Positions 26,248-34,954 of a stretch of 47,529 nucleotides of DNA are shown piece by piece. Below the pieces are notes generated by a model. That model saw nothing but the letters and a program-made list of their open reading frames with translations, was not told the DNA's origin and did no database searches. The position numbers and the translations under genes are program-made. Source of the DNA: Acidisoma sp. L85 (lineage in GTDB: Bacteria; Pseudomonadota; Alphaproteobacteria; Acetobacterales; Acetobacteraceae); contig NZ_LMUQ01000039.1 of the NCBI RefSeq assembly GCF_009765865.1, positions 1-47,529 on the forward strand, given 5' to 3'. Position 1 is the first letter of the stretch. Each line of letters starts with the position of its first letter.

Positions 26248-27681
26248 ATGCCGAACTATCCCAACACCCAGCTTTTCATCGACGGCCAATGGGGTCCGGC
26301 CGCAGCGGGCGGCGTGCTGCCCGTGCTCAACCCGGCGACCGGCGAACAGATCGGCACCCTCGCTCGCGCCGAGAAGGCGGACCTCGACCTAGCGCTCGCG
26401 GCGGCGGATCGCGGCTTCAAGGTGTGGCGTAATACCTCGGCCTATGAGCGCGCCAAGATCATGCGCACGGCCGCCAATCTGCTGCGGGAGCGCGCGGAGG
26501 GCATCGCCCACCTCATGACGATGGAGCAGGGCAAGCCCCTTGCTGAATCGCGTATGGAGACGCTGGCTGGCGCCGATATCATCGATTGGTTCGCGGGCGA
26601 GGCCCAGCGGGCCTATGGCCGGGTCATCCCCTCGCGCGCGCCGCATGTTTTCCAGACCGTGGTGCGCGAGCCGGTGGGTCCTGTCGCGGCCTTCGCGCCG
26701 TGGAATTTCCCGATCAACCAGGTCGTCCGCAAGGTTTCGGCGGCGCTCGCGGCGGGTTGCTCGATCATCGCCAAAGGCCCCGAGGAAACGCCGGCTTCTC
26801 CGGCCGAGCTGGTGCGGGTCTTTGCCGATGCAGGGGTGCCGGCGGGCGTGATCAACCTCGTCTATGGTGATCCGGGGACGATTTCCTCCTACCTCATCCC
26901 GCACCCCGTCATCCGCAAGATCACCTTCACGGGGTCCACCGCGATCGGCAAGAAGCTGGCGGGGCTGGCGGGCGAGCATATGAAGCGCGCGACGATGGAG
27001 CTTGGCGGCCACGGCCCGGCCATCGTCTTCGACGACGCCGATATCGAGCTGGCGACGCGGCTGCTGGCCGCCGGCAAGTTCCGCAATGCGGGCCAAGTCT
27101 GTGTCTCGCCGACGCGCTTTCTGGTGCAGGAAGGCGTCTACGACCAGTTCGTCGAGGGCTTCGCCGCCGCCGCCCGCGCCATCAAGGTCGGTGACGGTCT
27201 GGCGGAGGGAACGGTGATGGGGCCGCTCGCCAATGCCCGCCGGGTGCAGGCGATGGAGGGTTTCGTGCAGGACGCCGTTCAGCAGGGCGCCAAGCTAGTG
27301 ACGGGCGGCGAGCGGATCGGCAATGCAGGCAACTTCTTCCAGCCGACCGTGCTCAGCCGGGTGCCGACCACCGCGCGCGCCATGAACGAGGAGCCGTTTG
27401 GTCCGCTCGCGCTGATGGTGCCCTTCGCCAAGTTGGACGATGCCATCACTGAGGCGAATCGGCTGCCCTATGGGCTGGCCGCCTATGCCTATACGCGCTC
27501 GTCCGCGACCTCCCAGGCGCTGTCCACCTCGGTCGAGAGCGGCATGATCTCGATCAACCATGCGGGCCTCGCCTTGGTGGAGACGCCCTTCGGCGGGGTG
27601 AAGGAGTCGGGATATGGGTCCGAGGGCGGCTCGGAGGCGATCGACAGCTATCTGGTCACCAAGTTCATCACCCACGCCTGA
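26248..27681 (+). CDS. NAD(P)-dependent aldehyde dehydrogenase, succinate-semialdehyde type
   Basis: 477 residues with the full ALDH layout. PWNFP is at 151-155, Lys176 lies in AKGPEE, the general base Glu251 is in ELGGHGP, and the catalytic Cys285 is in [17 protein letters not shown] and [15 protein letters not shown] are also present. The sequence is closest in style to succinate-semialdehyde or alpha-ketoglutarate semialdehyde dehydrogenases. The Asn usual in ELGGNAP is His here, which is unusual. It has its own 123-bp upstream region after the RND genes and is followed by a strong hairpin. Confidence 0.9.
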   Translation: MPNYPNTQLFIDGQWGPAAAGGVLPVLNPATGEQIGTLARAEKADLDLALAAADRGFKVWRNTSAYERAKIMRTAANLLRERAEGIAHLMTMEQGKPLAESRMETLAGADIIDWFAGEAQRAYGRVIPSRAPHVFQTVVREPVGPVAAFAPWNFPINQVVRKVSAALAAGCSIIAKGPEETPASPAELVRVFADAGVPAGVINLVYGDPGTISSYLIPHPVIRKITFTGSTAIGKKLAGLAGEHMKRATMELGGHGPAIVFDDADIELATRLLAAGKFRNAGQVCVSPTRFLVQEGVYDQFVEGFAAAARAIKVGDGLAEGTVMGPLANARRVQAMEGFVQDAVQQGAKLVTGGERIGNAGNFFQPTVLSRVPTTARAMNEEPFGPLALMVPFAKLDDAITEANRLPYGLAAYAYTRSSATSQALSTSVESGMISINHAGLALVETPFGGVKESGYGSEGGSEAIDSYLVTKFITHA

Positions 27682-27692
27682 GACGGGTTCGA

Positions 27693-27725
27693 ACAGCAGC
27701 GCGCCCTTATGCGGCGCGTTGCTGT
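27693..27725. terminator. bidirectional terminator-like hairpin between ALDH and LLM genes
   Basis: ACAGCAGCGCGCC (27693-27705) pairs with GGCGCGTTGCTGT (27713-27725). This gives 13 bp with one G.U pair and a 7-nt loop, CTTATGC. It starts 12 nt after the ALDH stop. The converging LLM stop codon (27707-27709) lies in the loop, so that gene's last codons form one arm. There is no U-tract. Confidence 0.55.
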
Positions 27726-28741
27726 CCGGCGGTGACTTGCGGCCAGACTTCCGACAATAGCTTGAAGGATCGCAGCCTCGCGCTGTGGTCGAAGATATTG
27801 GCGGTGGCGATCACCTCATCGACCTTTGTGCGCGCGACAAAATCCTCCAGACCCTGACGCACCGTCTCAGGCGCGCCGATCACCGCGTAGCGGAAAGTGC
27901 TGGAGAGGGCGGCACGCGCGAATTGCAGCTCCTCCGCCTCTGGGTCGATCGGCGGCGGTAGCTGCCTCGGCCTGCCCGTGCGCAGCGCGATGAAAGCCTG
28001 TTCGAGGGAAGTGAAGAGGCGCCGCGCCTCGGCATCCGTGTCCGCCGCGAAGACGTTGATGCAGGCGGCGGCATAAGGCTGCGCGAGGTCCTCGGAAGGC
28101 CGGAATCCACTGCGGTAGATTTCGAGCGCCTGCAACAAGTAGTCGGGCGCGAAATGCGACGCGAAGGCGAAGGGCAACCCGAGGGCGGCCGCCAGCTGCG
28201 CGCCGAACAGGCTCGAGCCCAGGATCCAGATCGGCACATTCAGGCCTCGCCCGGGAATGGCGCTGACGGCCTGGCCCGGCTCGCCCGGTCCGAAAAAATG
28301 CAGCAGCTCCACCACATCGCGCGGAAAGGAATCGGCGGCGGCGTGGAGATCGCGCCGCATCGCGCGAGCAGTGACCTGATCGGTTCCAGGCGCCCGGCCG
28401 AGGCCAAGGTCTATGCGGCCCGGATGCAGCGCCGCGAGGGTGCCGAACTGCTCGGCAATCAGCAGGGGCGCGTGGTTCGGCAGCATTATACCGCCGGAAC
28501 CGACGCGAATGGTGGTGGTGCCCGCAGCGACATGGGCGAGCGCCACCGCTGTCGCGGCGCTCGCGATGCCGGGCATGTTGTGATGCTCCGCCAGCCAGAA
28601 GCGGCGGAAGCCGAGCGCCTCCACGTGCCGCGCCAAATCGAGCGCATGACCCAGCGCGTGACCCGCATCGGAGCCCTCAGCGATCGGCGCCAGATCCAGC
28701 ACGGACAGTGGCAAGCCGGATGCGGATAGCAGCGGTGACAT
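27707..28741 (-). CDS. luciferase-like monooxygenase (LLM class oxidoreductase)
   Basis: 344 residues from ATG 28741, which has GGAG at the right spacing. It starts [15 protein letters not shown] and then has [47 protein letters not shown]-type segments and [14 protein letters not shown]. These fit the flavin-dependent alkanal monooxygenase (MsnO8-like) group, which uses FMNH2 and oxygen. The in-frame extension to 28882 is rejected. It converges on the ALDH gene and is divergent from the MFS gene 185 bp away. Substrate is unknown. Confidence 0.9.
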   Translation of the reverse strand: MSPLLSASGLPLSVLDLAPIAEGSDAGHALGHALDLARHVEALGFRRFWLAEHHNMPGIASAATAVALAHVAAGTTTIRVGSGGIMLPNHAPLLIAEQFGTLAALHPGRIDLGLGRAPGTDQVTARAMRRDLHAAADSFPRDVVELLHFFGPGEPGQAVSAIPGRGLNVPIWILGSSLFGAQLAAALGLPFAFASHFAPDYLLQALEIYRSGFRPSEDLAQPYAAACINVFAADTDAEARRLFTSLEQAFIALRTGRPRQLPPPIDPEAEELQFARAALSSTFRYAVIGAPETVRQGLEDFVARTKVDEVIATANIFDHSARLRSFKLLSEVWPQVTAGQQRAA

Positions 28742-28926
28742 GGGCAAAATCTCCAGGCGTGGCACTGAGACAGAAATCGGCACGCGATGATCAATCGACA
28801 ACTGTAGAACGATTGCCGCAGGCCTGTGATGCTCCCGGCTCGGCATGGCTGCACACCAAGGCGGGACGGCGGCCGGTCCCATGGGATAGGTTGCCGGAGC
28901 CCTGAGAAGACACTAGCCGGGACATC

Positions 28927-30213
28927 ATGCGCGCTCCCCTCGCCCCGATTGCTCCCGTCCTGCTTGGCGTGCTGATCGCCGAGGTCGCGCTCGGCATGCT
29001 CACGACTCTCATCCCGCTTTCGCTGTCCAGCCGCGGCGTCGCGGCAGGCACCATCGGTTTCGTGGGTTCGGGTTACTTTCTGGGTTTCCTCATCGGCACC
29101 CTCACCTGTGCGAGACTGGTGCGCGCGGTGGGCCATATTCGCGCCTTCACCGTTTTCGCCGCTTTGGGCGCGGACTGCGCGCTGCTGATGACGACAACCC
29201 ACTCGCCCTGGGTCTGGACTGGCTTACGCCTCGTCATGGGATGGCAGATGAGCGGGCTGTTCCTGGTGGCGGAAAGCTGGCTGAACGACAAAGCCGACAG
29301 CGAGACGCGCGGCCGCACCTTCGGAGCCTATCTGCTGATTTCCTGGGGCGGCGCTGCTGCCGGCCCACTCGCCTTCGGGTTGCTGCGGAGCACCGATACG
29401 GCGCTGATCATGGTCGGCGTTGCCTTCGCAAGCGCATTGCTGCCGATGGCGCTAAGTCCAGTTTCAAACCCGCCGCTAGGCGATCGGCGCCGGCTGAGCC
29501 TCGCGCGTCTGTACAGTATCTCGCCGATGGGCATGACCTGCGTCATCGCCTCCGGCTTTTTCAACAGCTCGTTCTATACGCTGGTGCCGGTCTATCTCGA
29601 GCGGCACGGATACGGGTTGGAGCATGTGCCGATCTTTCTCTCGTCGGCATTGGTGGCGGCGCTGCTCGTGCAATATCCGGTCGGCATGGCCGCGGACCGT
29701 TTCGGGCGCCGGCCGATGACCGTGGCGTCGCTTGGCCTCGCGGTGATCATTTCGATCTCTCTCGCGGTCTGCGGCGCGGCACCGTTTTGGGTGCTGATCG
29801 TGCTCGGCTGCCTGCTCTCGGGTGTGACCGCGCCGCTGTATGGGCTTGGCGCGGGACAGACCAATGACCGGGTTTCGCGCGGTGACTATGTGGCGGCGAG
29901 CGGGGGCCTGTTGTTCGCCTGGGCGCTCGGCTCGACGGTCGGGCCTTTGGCGGCGGGCGCTGTCATGGCACGCGCCGGAGCCAATTCGCTCTTCGCGGTT
30001 CTCGCGGTGGCGCTGTTGCTGCTCTCCGGCTTCACGCTGCTGCGCATTCGCCAGAGTGCGAGCGTGCCGAATGAAAGCGCATTCGTTGTGGCCCGCAGGG
30101 CGCCAGCCCTGATGGCCGAACTCAATCCCGAGGCTCCGCCAGAGACGGAGACGGAGCCAGAGCCCGTGGCTGGGCCGCCGCCGTCCCGGCCGCGGCGGAC
30201 CAAATTCGGCTGA
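28927..30213 (+). CDS. MFS transporter
   Basis: 428 residues, about twelve hydrophobic segments. GYFLGFLIGTLTCARLVRAVGH is the helix 2-3 loop region, and PVGMAADRFGRRPMTVASLG is the repeat loop in the second half. The general style is YcaD-like. After the last helix comes an acidic/Pro-rich tail (PEAPPETETEPEPVAGPPPS) ending RRTKFG, about 35 residues, which is unusual. It is divergent from the LLM gene and converges on the HTH gene. Substrate cannot be inferred. Confidence 0.87.
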   Translation: MRAPLAPIAPVLLGVLIAEVALGMLTTLIPLSLSSRGVAAGTIGFVGSGYFLGFLIGTLTCARLVRAVGHIRAFTVFAALGADCALLMTTTHSPWVWTGLRLVMGWQMSGLFLVAESWLNDKADSETRGRTFGAYLLISWGGAAAGPLAFGLLRSTDTALIMVGVAFASALLPMALSPVSNPPLGDRRRLSLARLYSISPMGMTCVIASGFFNSSFYTLVPVYLERHGYGLEHVPIFLSSALVAALLVQYPVGMAADRFGRRPMTVASLGLAVIISISLAVCGAAPFWVLIVLGCLLSGVTAPLYGLGAGQTNDRVSRGDYVAASGGLLFAWALGSTVGPLAAGAVMARAGANSLFAVLAVALLLLSGFTLLRIRQSASVPNESAFVVARRAPALMAELNPEAPPETETEPEPVAGPPPSRPRRTKFG

Positions 30214-30224
30214 TGCGTGTTCCC

Positions 30225-30244
30225 GCGCGCGAGTTTATGCGCGC
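30225..30244. terminator. candidate hairpin between convergent MFS and HTH genes
   Basis: GCGCGC (30225-30230) and GCGCGC (30239-30244) pair around the 8-nt loop GAGTTTAT. It lies between the MFS stop and the HTH-gene stop. The stem is short and there is no U-tract, so a terminator role is a guess from position. Confidence 0.28.
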
Positions 30245-30258
30245 CGCAAGTGCGGATG

Positions 30259-30954
30259 TCAGGCCGCGTCGCTGTCCAGCACGGAGAGATCCACCGGTTG
30301 CAGTGAAAACCACACCGGGTCTGCGCTGCGAGCGGAGGCCCGCAGGATCGGCTTGATGGCGGAGAGAAGATCATCCAGCGAGCGGAAGGGTGCCAGGCTT
30401 TCCTCACCATCCGCTGTGCGCATGACGAGCCCGACGCCTGGTTTTGCCAGCTTCGCGCCGACCTTCGTGGGCGCTGGACCAGATGTGCGGGCGGGAGGTC
30501 GCGCCGCCTTGGGTGCCGGTAGCGAAGCGGACGAAACCGGCTCCACGGCGCGAACCTCGGTTTGTCCAGTCTCCTGAGCGAGGACCGCACTCAGGGTTGT
30601 CCGCTCGAAGCTGAGAACGTTCCCGTTTTCCTCGCTCGGCGGAGCGGTTTCCACGCTCTCTGGCCGATCCGGCTTGGCAGGCTCAATTGCCGGCTCAAGT
30701 TCGGCGACTTGGTGTTCTTCCTCGCTGGCGGAAACCACGGCCGTCACTGTCGGCGGAGCCTGGTCGAGAGCTAGCGGCTGCTGCGCAGCGCCCTGCCCCG
30801 ACGCTTCGCCCATCGAACGGCGCAGCTTTCCAAGCAGGACATAGATATTGGCAGGCGTGCAGCCGAACTCGGCCGCGACTTCCGAGACCTTGCGATTTTC
30901 GACGTCGACCATTCGCAAGATCGCCGGATGGTCTTCTTTGCTAATGCGCGCCAT
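30259..30954 (-). CDS. hypothetical HTH protein with long Pro/Ala/Glu-rich linker
   Basis: 231 residues from ATG 30954, with AAGGAAGGG upstream. The first 50 residues (ARISKEDHPAILRMVDVEN, then SEVAAEFGCTPANIYVLLGK) form a helix-turn-helix of transposase or homeodomain type. Residues 60-170 are low-complexity Ala/Pro/Glu. The C-terminus (PFRSLDDLLSAIKPILRASA, then ADPVWFSLQPVDLSVLDSDAA) looks like a small folded domain of unknown family. No catalytic motif was seen. The longer ORF to 31134 is rejected as upstream leader. It may be a DNA-binding regulator; function is unknown. Confidence 0.65.
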   Translation of the reverse strand: MARISKEDHPAILRMVDVENRKVSEVAAEFGCTPANIYVLLGKLRRSMGEASGQGAAQQPLALDQAPPTVTAVVSASEEEHQVAELEPAIEPAKPDRPESVETAPPSEENGNVLSFERTTLSAVLAQETGQTEVRAVEPVSSASLPAPKAARPPARTSGPAPTKVGAKLAKPGVGLVMRTADGEESLAPFRSLDDLLSAIKPILRASARSADPVWFSLQPVDLSVLDSDAA

Positions 30955-31269
30955 TCGTCGCCCTTCCTTCTCCATCGCCAACCGCCCGACTCGGCGTGAA
31001 CGAAACAAGAACGTAGCGGTGCCTGTTCGATTCGTAAAGGCCCATGGTGGCGTGGTTGAGCGAGTAGATTGGCGGAAAAAGCGACCGGTCTGGGTTTCGG
31101 AGTGGGGTGTCTCTGTGGTTTGAACCATGCTCACTCCACCACGTCATGCTCGGCGAAGGTCGGGCATCCACGCCTTTGCTTTGCGTGGACGAAGGCAGAC
31201 GTGGATGGCACGCCTTCGCGTGCCATGACGGGGCTTTGGGTCGCGTTTCAGTCTTAAATCGTCTCCGCG
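30955..31269. other. 315-bp intergenic region upstream of the HTH gene, holding repeat copy D
   Basis: Apart from repeat copy D, the region contains the ribosome binding site and presumed promoter of the HTH gene at its left end. No other supported gene is seen. The CBS-gene stop is at 31270. No strong -35/-10 pair was recognised. Confidence 0.5.
31142..31230 (+). repeat. dispersed three-hairpin repeat, copy D
   Basis: 89 bp. Arm 1 is ATGCTCGGC GAAG GTCGGGCAT, with two G.T wobbles that keep the pairing in the plus-strand transcript only. The middle arm has CCACG/CGTGG ends. Arm 3 is the perfect ATGGCACGC CTTC GCGTGCCAT. The element is closed by CGTC and GACG. Conserved flanks reach about 31119 (TTTGAACC) and 31260. 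It lies upstream of the HTH gene. Confidence 0.85.
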
Positions 31270-31701
31270 TTAACTGCCGCCCGCCACGTACGAGCGCAAG
31301 TTCTCCACCTCGTAGGCCTGCTCGGTGAGCAGCGCTTTAACTACGTCACCAATGCTGATGATGGCGGTCATCCGCCCTTGCTCCATCACGGGCAGATGGC
31401 GAAACCGTCCGGCTGTCATCGCAGCCATCGCCTGTTCCACCGTCGCGTCCGGCGTGGTGGTCTGGACACTTCGGGTCATGGTGTCCCCCACTTTCAGAGT
31501 GAGCGCGCCCGCGCCGTGCTGAGCGAGGGCACGGATGATGTCCCGCTCGCTGATGATCCCGTCGAGGCCGCCGCCACCCGATACGGGAGCGGCACCGATA
31601 CGGTGCGTGGCGAGGAGCGCCACGACCTCGGAGAGCGGAGCGCTGGGGCTCACGGTGATAATCTCGCCCTGCTTGTGTCGAAGAATGGCTGCGATGATCA
31701 C
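31270..31701 (-). CDS. tandem CBS-domain protein
   Basis: 143 residues made almost entirely of two CBS motifs: VSPSAPLSEVVALLATHRIGAAPV with GIISERDIIRALAQ, and TTTPDATVEQAMAAMTAGRFRHLPV with AIISIGDVVKALL. A pair of CBS domains usually binds adenine nucleotides and acts as an energy sensor. No enzyme domain is fused. It is the last gene of the minus-strand set that follows the two FadR-type regulators, but a 171-bp gap with a possible terminator separates it from them. Confidence 0.9.
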   Translation of the reverse strand: MIIAAILRHKQGEIITVSPSAPLSEVVALLATHRIGAAPVSGGGGLDGIISERDIIRALAQHGAGALTLKVGDTMTRSVQTTTPDATVEQAMAAMTAGRFRHLPVMEQGRMTAIISIGDVVKALLTEQAYEVENLRSYVAGGS

Positions 31702-31830
31702 GTCACGGATCCTTCCATTTGCGAGAGCTTCTAGAGGCCTCGTTTTCCCATACCTGAGCGCGACAAGGCTGCGGCCGGCGGGCTGAACCTAAGCTTAGCC
31801 GATTGGGCGCGGCAAAACGCAACATTCCAC

Positions 31831-31861
31831 AAAACCAAAGCGTGCCTCGGGACCATCCCCG
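31831..31861 (-). terminator. candidate intrinsic terminator after FadR-type regulator 1
   Basis: On the minus strand, CGGGG ATGG TCCCG forms a short stem-loop (31848-31861), followed after a gap of about 7 nt by a T-rich stretch CTTTGGTTTT. It lies 11 bp past the regulator's stop codon. The stem is only 5 bp with one G.T pair. Confidence 0.3.
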
Positions 31862-31872
31862 GGCGAACCGCC

Positions 31873-32598
31873 TCACAACCCAAGCTTCTGGAGGCGCGCG
31901 TAGGACTTCCGGAGATGAGATCGCGCGGCAAGGCGCGCGGCGGAGGCGTCTCCCCGCGCGATGGCGGTCACGATCGACTCGTGTTCGCCGTGGAGCCGGC
32001 GCATGTACAACTCGCGCTCCCGGTCGCTCATCTCGTCGAGGCGAAGGCGCCGCTGGGGGATGATCGCGCTGCCGACCACGTCGAAGACCCGGCTGAAATA
32101 GGGGTTGTCGGCGGCGAGCAGCATGGTGCGGTGAAAGGTGAAATCCTCCTCGGCACCCGAACGGCTGGCAAGGATCGCATCGGAGATCGCGGCCAATGCC
32201 GCTCGCAGCCGCGACAGATCCTCCTCGGTCCGCCGGACCGCGGCGAGCGAGGCTGCTTCCGCCTCTATGCCAAGCCGCAGTTCATAGATTCGAAGGGCGT
32301 CTGCCAGGCCCGCCTTCGAGTCGATCGAGAAGGAACGTGGCGTCGCACTTTCGGCGACGAAGGCGCCAAGGCCCTGGCGAGTCGTGATGAGACCTCGTGC
32401 CCTGAGCGAAGCCAGTGCTTCCCGGACGACCGTGCGGCTGACGCCGGTCGCCGTCACAATCGCCTGTTCGGTCGGCAGACGCTGACCCGGCGCCAGCTCC
32501 CCCGATTCTATCTGGCTTACCAGAGTGTCGATAAGGCCAGCCGTCAGGTTTGGCGCCTGCTCGATGCGGTCGAATACCGCCGGCCTCCTACCGCCCAT
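31873..32598 (-). CDS. FadR-type GntR-family transcriptional regulator 1
   Basis: 241 residues. The N-terminal winged HTH has PGQRLPTEQAIVTATGVSRTVVREALASL. The C-terminal FCD domain shows metal-site His residues in FTFHRTMLLAADN, EHESIVTAIARGD and ARSHLRKSY. ATG 32598 has a strong GGGGGGAG upstream. It follows regulator 2 by 57 bp on the same strand and probably shares its transcript. FCD regulators usually respond to organic acids, often sugar acids. Its operator is not obvious. Confidence 0.92.
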   Translation of the reverse strand: MGGRRPAVFDRIEQAPNLTAGLIDTLVSQIESGELAPGQRLPTEQAIVTATGVSRTVVREALASLRARGLITTRQGLGAFVAESATPRSFSIDSKAGLADALRIYELRLGIEAEAASLAAVRRTEEDLSRLRAALAAISDAILASRSGAEEDFTFHRTMLLAADNPYFSRVFDVVGSAIIPQRRLRLDEMSDRERELYMRRLHGEHESIVTAIARGDASAARLAARSHLRKSYARLQKLGL

Positions 32599-32655
32599 TC
32601 TCCCCCCGTCCTCTGATCCTCATGGACGTAGATAGCGCGGCAAGCAGGGTGGCGT

Positions 32656-33495
32656 TCAAGATTCCGCCCGGGCCTGCCGGTTCGTGCCCGTGGCTCGGCG
32701 GGGCCTAGGCTTCGGCTGCCCGCTTTCCACGAGCGGCCGGCTCCGCGCCTCGCCGGACCGCCCGACTGGCTTGTCACCGAGCTCAGAGCTGGGCTCCGCC
32801 GTGATGCGGGTTCGGGCGGCGGCCAGATGCCGGCGCATGGCCTGTTCGGCTGACGCCTCGTCCCGCGCTTCAATGGCGGCGAGGATCTCATGATGCTCGC
32901 GCTCCGTCATCGCAGCCATCTCGTCGGAACGATGCTGGTTGCCAGCCGCGATGATGCTCTCGCGGACACGCTCGGCGACGAAAGTCACGATCTGGATGAC
33001 ATAGGTATTGTGGGTCGCCCGCGCGATTGCCTGGTGAAACTCCAGGTCGCCCTTTAGCCAGCCGACGCTGCCGAACAATGATGAGGACATGATGCCGAGG
33101 GCGGCGCGCATCGCCTCCAGATCGGTGGCAGTGTACGACTTGGCTGCGAGCCCAGCGGCTTGCACCTCCAATATGCCGCGAAACTGGAACAGCGAGTCGA
33201 AAGCGTCGCCGGGCTGCTGCGCGTCATGTTCAATCTTCAGCACGCTGGATTGCGAGGCCTCCGACACGAAGGCGCCGCGGCCTTGCTGGGACCAGATGCG
33301 GCCCTCATAGCGCAAACGCGCGATGGCTTCCCGCACCACGTTGCGGCTGACGCCAAAAGTCGTGGCCAAAGCTTGTTCGGTGGGAAGCTGGTCGCCGGGG
33401 CGCAGGCGTCCTTGGGCGATTTCGCGTGTGATCGAACTCGCCACCAACGTCGGCAGATGCGGACCGCGACTGACTTTGCGGAGCTTCAGAGGCAT
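32656..33495 (-). CDS. FadR-type GntR-family regulator 2, last gene of the liv operon
   Basis: 279 residues from ATG 33495 (MPLKLRKVSRGPHLP). The winged HTH PGDQLPTEQALATTFGVSRNVVREAIARLRYEGR is clear. The FCD domain has EFHQAIARATHNTYV, EREHHEILAAIEARD and AMRRHLAAARTR. Its last 45 residues are a Pro/Arg-rich tail. It begins 1 bp after the livF stop, so it is cotranscribed with the transporter. It is the best candidate to bind the GTTGTCATACAAC palindrome upstream of livK. Confidence 0.92.
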   Translation of the reverse strand: MPLKLRKVSRGPHLPTLVASSITREIAQGRLRPGDQLPTEQALATTFGVSRNVVREAIARLRYEGRIWSQQGRGAFVSEASQSSVLKIEHDAQQPGDAFDSLFQFRGILEVQAAGLAAKSYTATDLEAMRAALGIMSSSLFGSVGWLKGDLEFHQAIARATHNTYVIQIVTFVAERVRESIIAAGNQHRSDEMAAMTEREHHEILAAIEARDEASAEQAMRRHLAAARTRITAEPSSELGDKPVGRSGEARSRPLVESGQPKPRPRRATGTNRQARAES

Positions 33496-33496
33496 T

Positions 33497-34225
33497 TCAG
33501 TGCCCCTGCGGCGTATTGCCAAGATAGAGATCGCGCATGAGACGATCGTCCCGCAGCTCCGAAATCGGGCCGGAGGCGACAATGCGGCCGTTGTGCAACA
33601 AATAGCCGCGTTCGGCGACGGTCAGCGCGAGACCGGCGTTCTGCTCGACCAGCAGTACAGCGGAGGCGAAGGTTTTCTTCACGTCCATGATGACGGCGCG
33701 CAGATCCTTGACGAGCTTTGGCGACAATCCGAGGGATGGTTCATCCAGCAGCAGAATTCGTGGCCGCGCCATCAGCCCCCGCGCGATCGCCAGCATCTGC
33801 TGCTGACCGCCGCTCAGCTCGCCGCCTTTTGCGCCGCGCTTCTGTGCCAGAATTTCGAAGTAGGACTCCATCAGCTTGACGTCTTCCTCCACCGCGTCGC
33901 GGTCCTTGCGGGCATAGGCACCGAGCCGGAGGTTCTCGCGCACCGTCATATCAGCGAAGATCTTGCGGCCCTCGGGCACCATGATGATTCCGAGACCCAC
34001 CGCGCGATCGGCCGGCGTATTGGTGACATCGCGATCATCGAAGCGGATGCTGCCGCTGCGCGGTTTAAGCAGGCCGGAGATGGCGCGCAGCAGTGTGGAT
34101 TTGCCTGCGCCGTTCGGGCCGAGGATCGTCACAATCTCGTTTTGGCCAACGGTCAGCGACACGTCGCGATTGACCGTCACGGGTCCGTAGGCTGTGCCCA
34201 GATGCTCGACCTGGAGGAGCGTCAT
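33497..34225 (-). CDS. livF: branched-chain amino acid-type ABC transporter ATPase LivF
   Basis: 242 residues. Walker A GPNGAGKSTLLRAI, signature LSGGQQQMLAIARGL and Walker B ILLLDEPSLGLSPKL are present, typical of LivF. The gene overlaps livG by 4 bp and is followed by the GntR gene 1 bp later. With LivG it powers uptake through LivH/LivM. The HAAT family also carries ureas, amides and aromatic acids, so branched-chain amino acids are not assured as substrate. Confidence 0.93.
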   Translation of the reverse strand: MTLLQVEHLGTAYGPVTVNRDVSLTVGQNEIVTILGPNGAGKSTLLRAISGLLKPRSGSIRFDDRDVTNTPADRAVGLGIIMVPEGRKIFADMTVRENLRLGAYARKDRDAVEEDVKLMESYFEILAQKRGAKGGELSGGQQQMLAIARGLMARPRILLLDEPSLGLSPKLVKDLRAVIMDVKKTFASAVLLVEQNAGLALTVAERGYLLHNGRIVASGPISELRDDRLMRDLYLGNTPQGH

Positions 34226-34950
34226 AGATCGACCCCCAGATAGACTTCGAGCACTTTCGCGTTCTGCAAAACCTCAGCGGGCGCGCCTTCGGCGATTTTG
34301 GTGCCGAAGTTGAGAACGATGAAGTGGTCGCAGACGGCCCCCATCAGCGCCATGTCGTGGTCGATCAGGCAGACGCCGATACCCATTTTCGGGAAACGCA
34401 GAATCAGCTCTCGCAAGTCGCCTGCTTCGCTGTCGCTTAGCCCGGCGGCCGGCTCGTCGAGCAACAGCAATACCGGATCGGCGGCGAGCGCCACGGCGAT
34501 GCCCAGGCGGCGTAGATTGCCGAAGGACATCGAGCCGGCGACTTCCTCGCCCAGGCCATCGAGCCCCACGAATGCCAGAACCTCGTCCGGCGAGCGCCAT
34601 CTACGGTCCGTGGATCCTATGCTGCGGCCGTGCTCGAAGCCGATGCTGACATTGTCGCGCACCGACAGGCCGGGATAGGACATCGCTTGCTGGAAGGTCC
34701 GCACCAGGCCCAAGCGCGCGATCCTGTAGGCTGGAAGTGCGGTGATGTCCTGACCGTTCCATGTCACTCGGCCAGCAGTGGGCTTATGGGCGCCTGTCAC
34801 GACGTTGAAGAGAGTCGTTTTGCCCGATCCATTGGGGCCGATGATCCCGGTTATGCCCGAACCATCGATCGAAACATCGACACCGGCGAGGGCCACGACG
34901 CCGCCGAATTTCTTGCGCAGACCGGTGATTTCAAGTCTTGCCGCGACCAT
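34222..34950 (-). CDS. livG: branched-chain amino acid-type ABC transporter ATPase LivG
   Basis: 242 residues. GPNGSGKTTLFNVVTG is the Walker A, LLLDEPAAGLSDSEAGDLRE the Walker B region, and the C-terminal KIAEGAPAEVLQNAKVLEVYLG is characteristic of LivG. The signature is SFGNLRRLGIAVALA, slightly unlike the usual LSYGQQR. It starts 4 bp after livM and overlaps livF. Confidence 0.93.
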   Translation of the reverse strand: MVAARLEITGLRKKFGGVVALAGVDVSIDGSGITGIIGPNGSGKTTLFNVVTGAHKPTAGRVTWNGQDITALPAYRIARLGLVRTFQQAMSYPGLSVRDNVSIGFEHGRSIGSTDRRWRSPDEVLAFVGLDGLGEEVAGSMSFGNLRRLGIAVALAADPVLLLLDEPAAGLSDSEAGDLRELILRFPKMGIGVCLIDHDMALMGAVCDHFIVLNFGTKIAEGAPAEVLQNAKVLEVYLGVDL

Positions 34951-34954
34951 CCCG

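Noticed and set aside
31789-31798. The 10-bp palindrome CTAAGCTTAG upstream of the CBS gene
   Set aside because: It is a short palindrome that can arise by chance, and no second copy or regulator link was seen.
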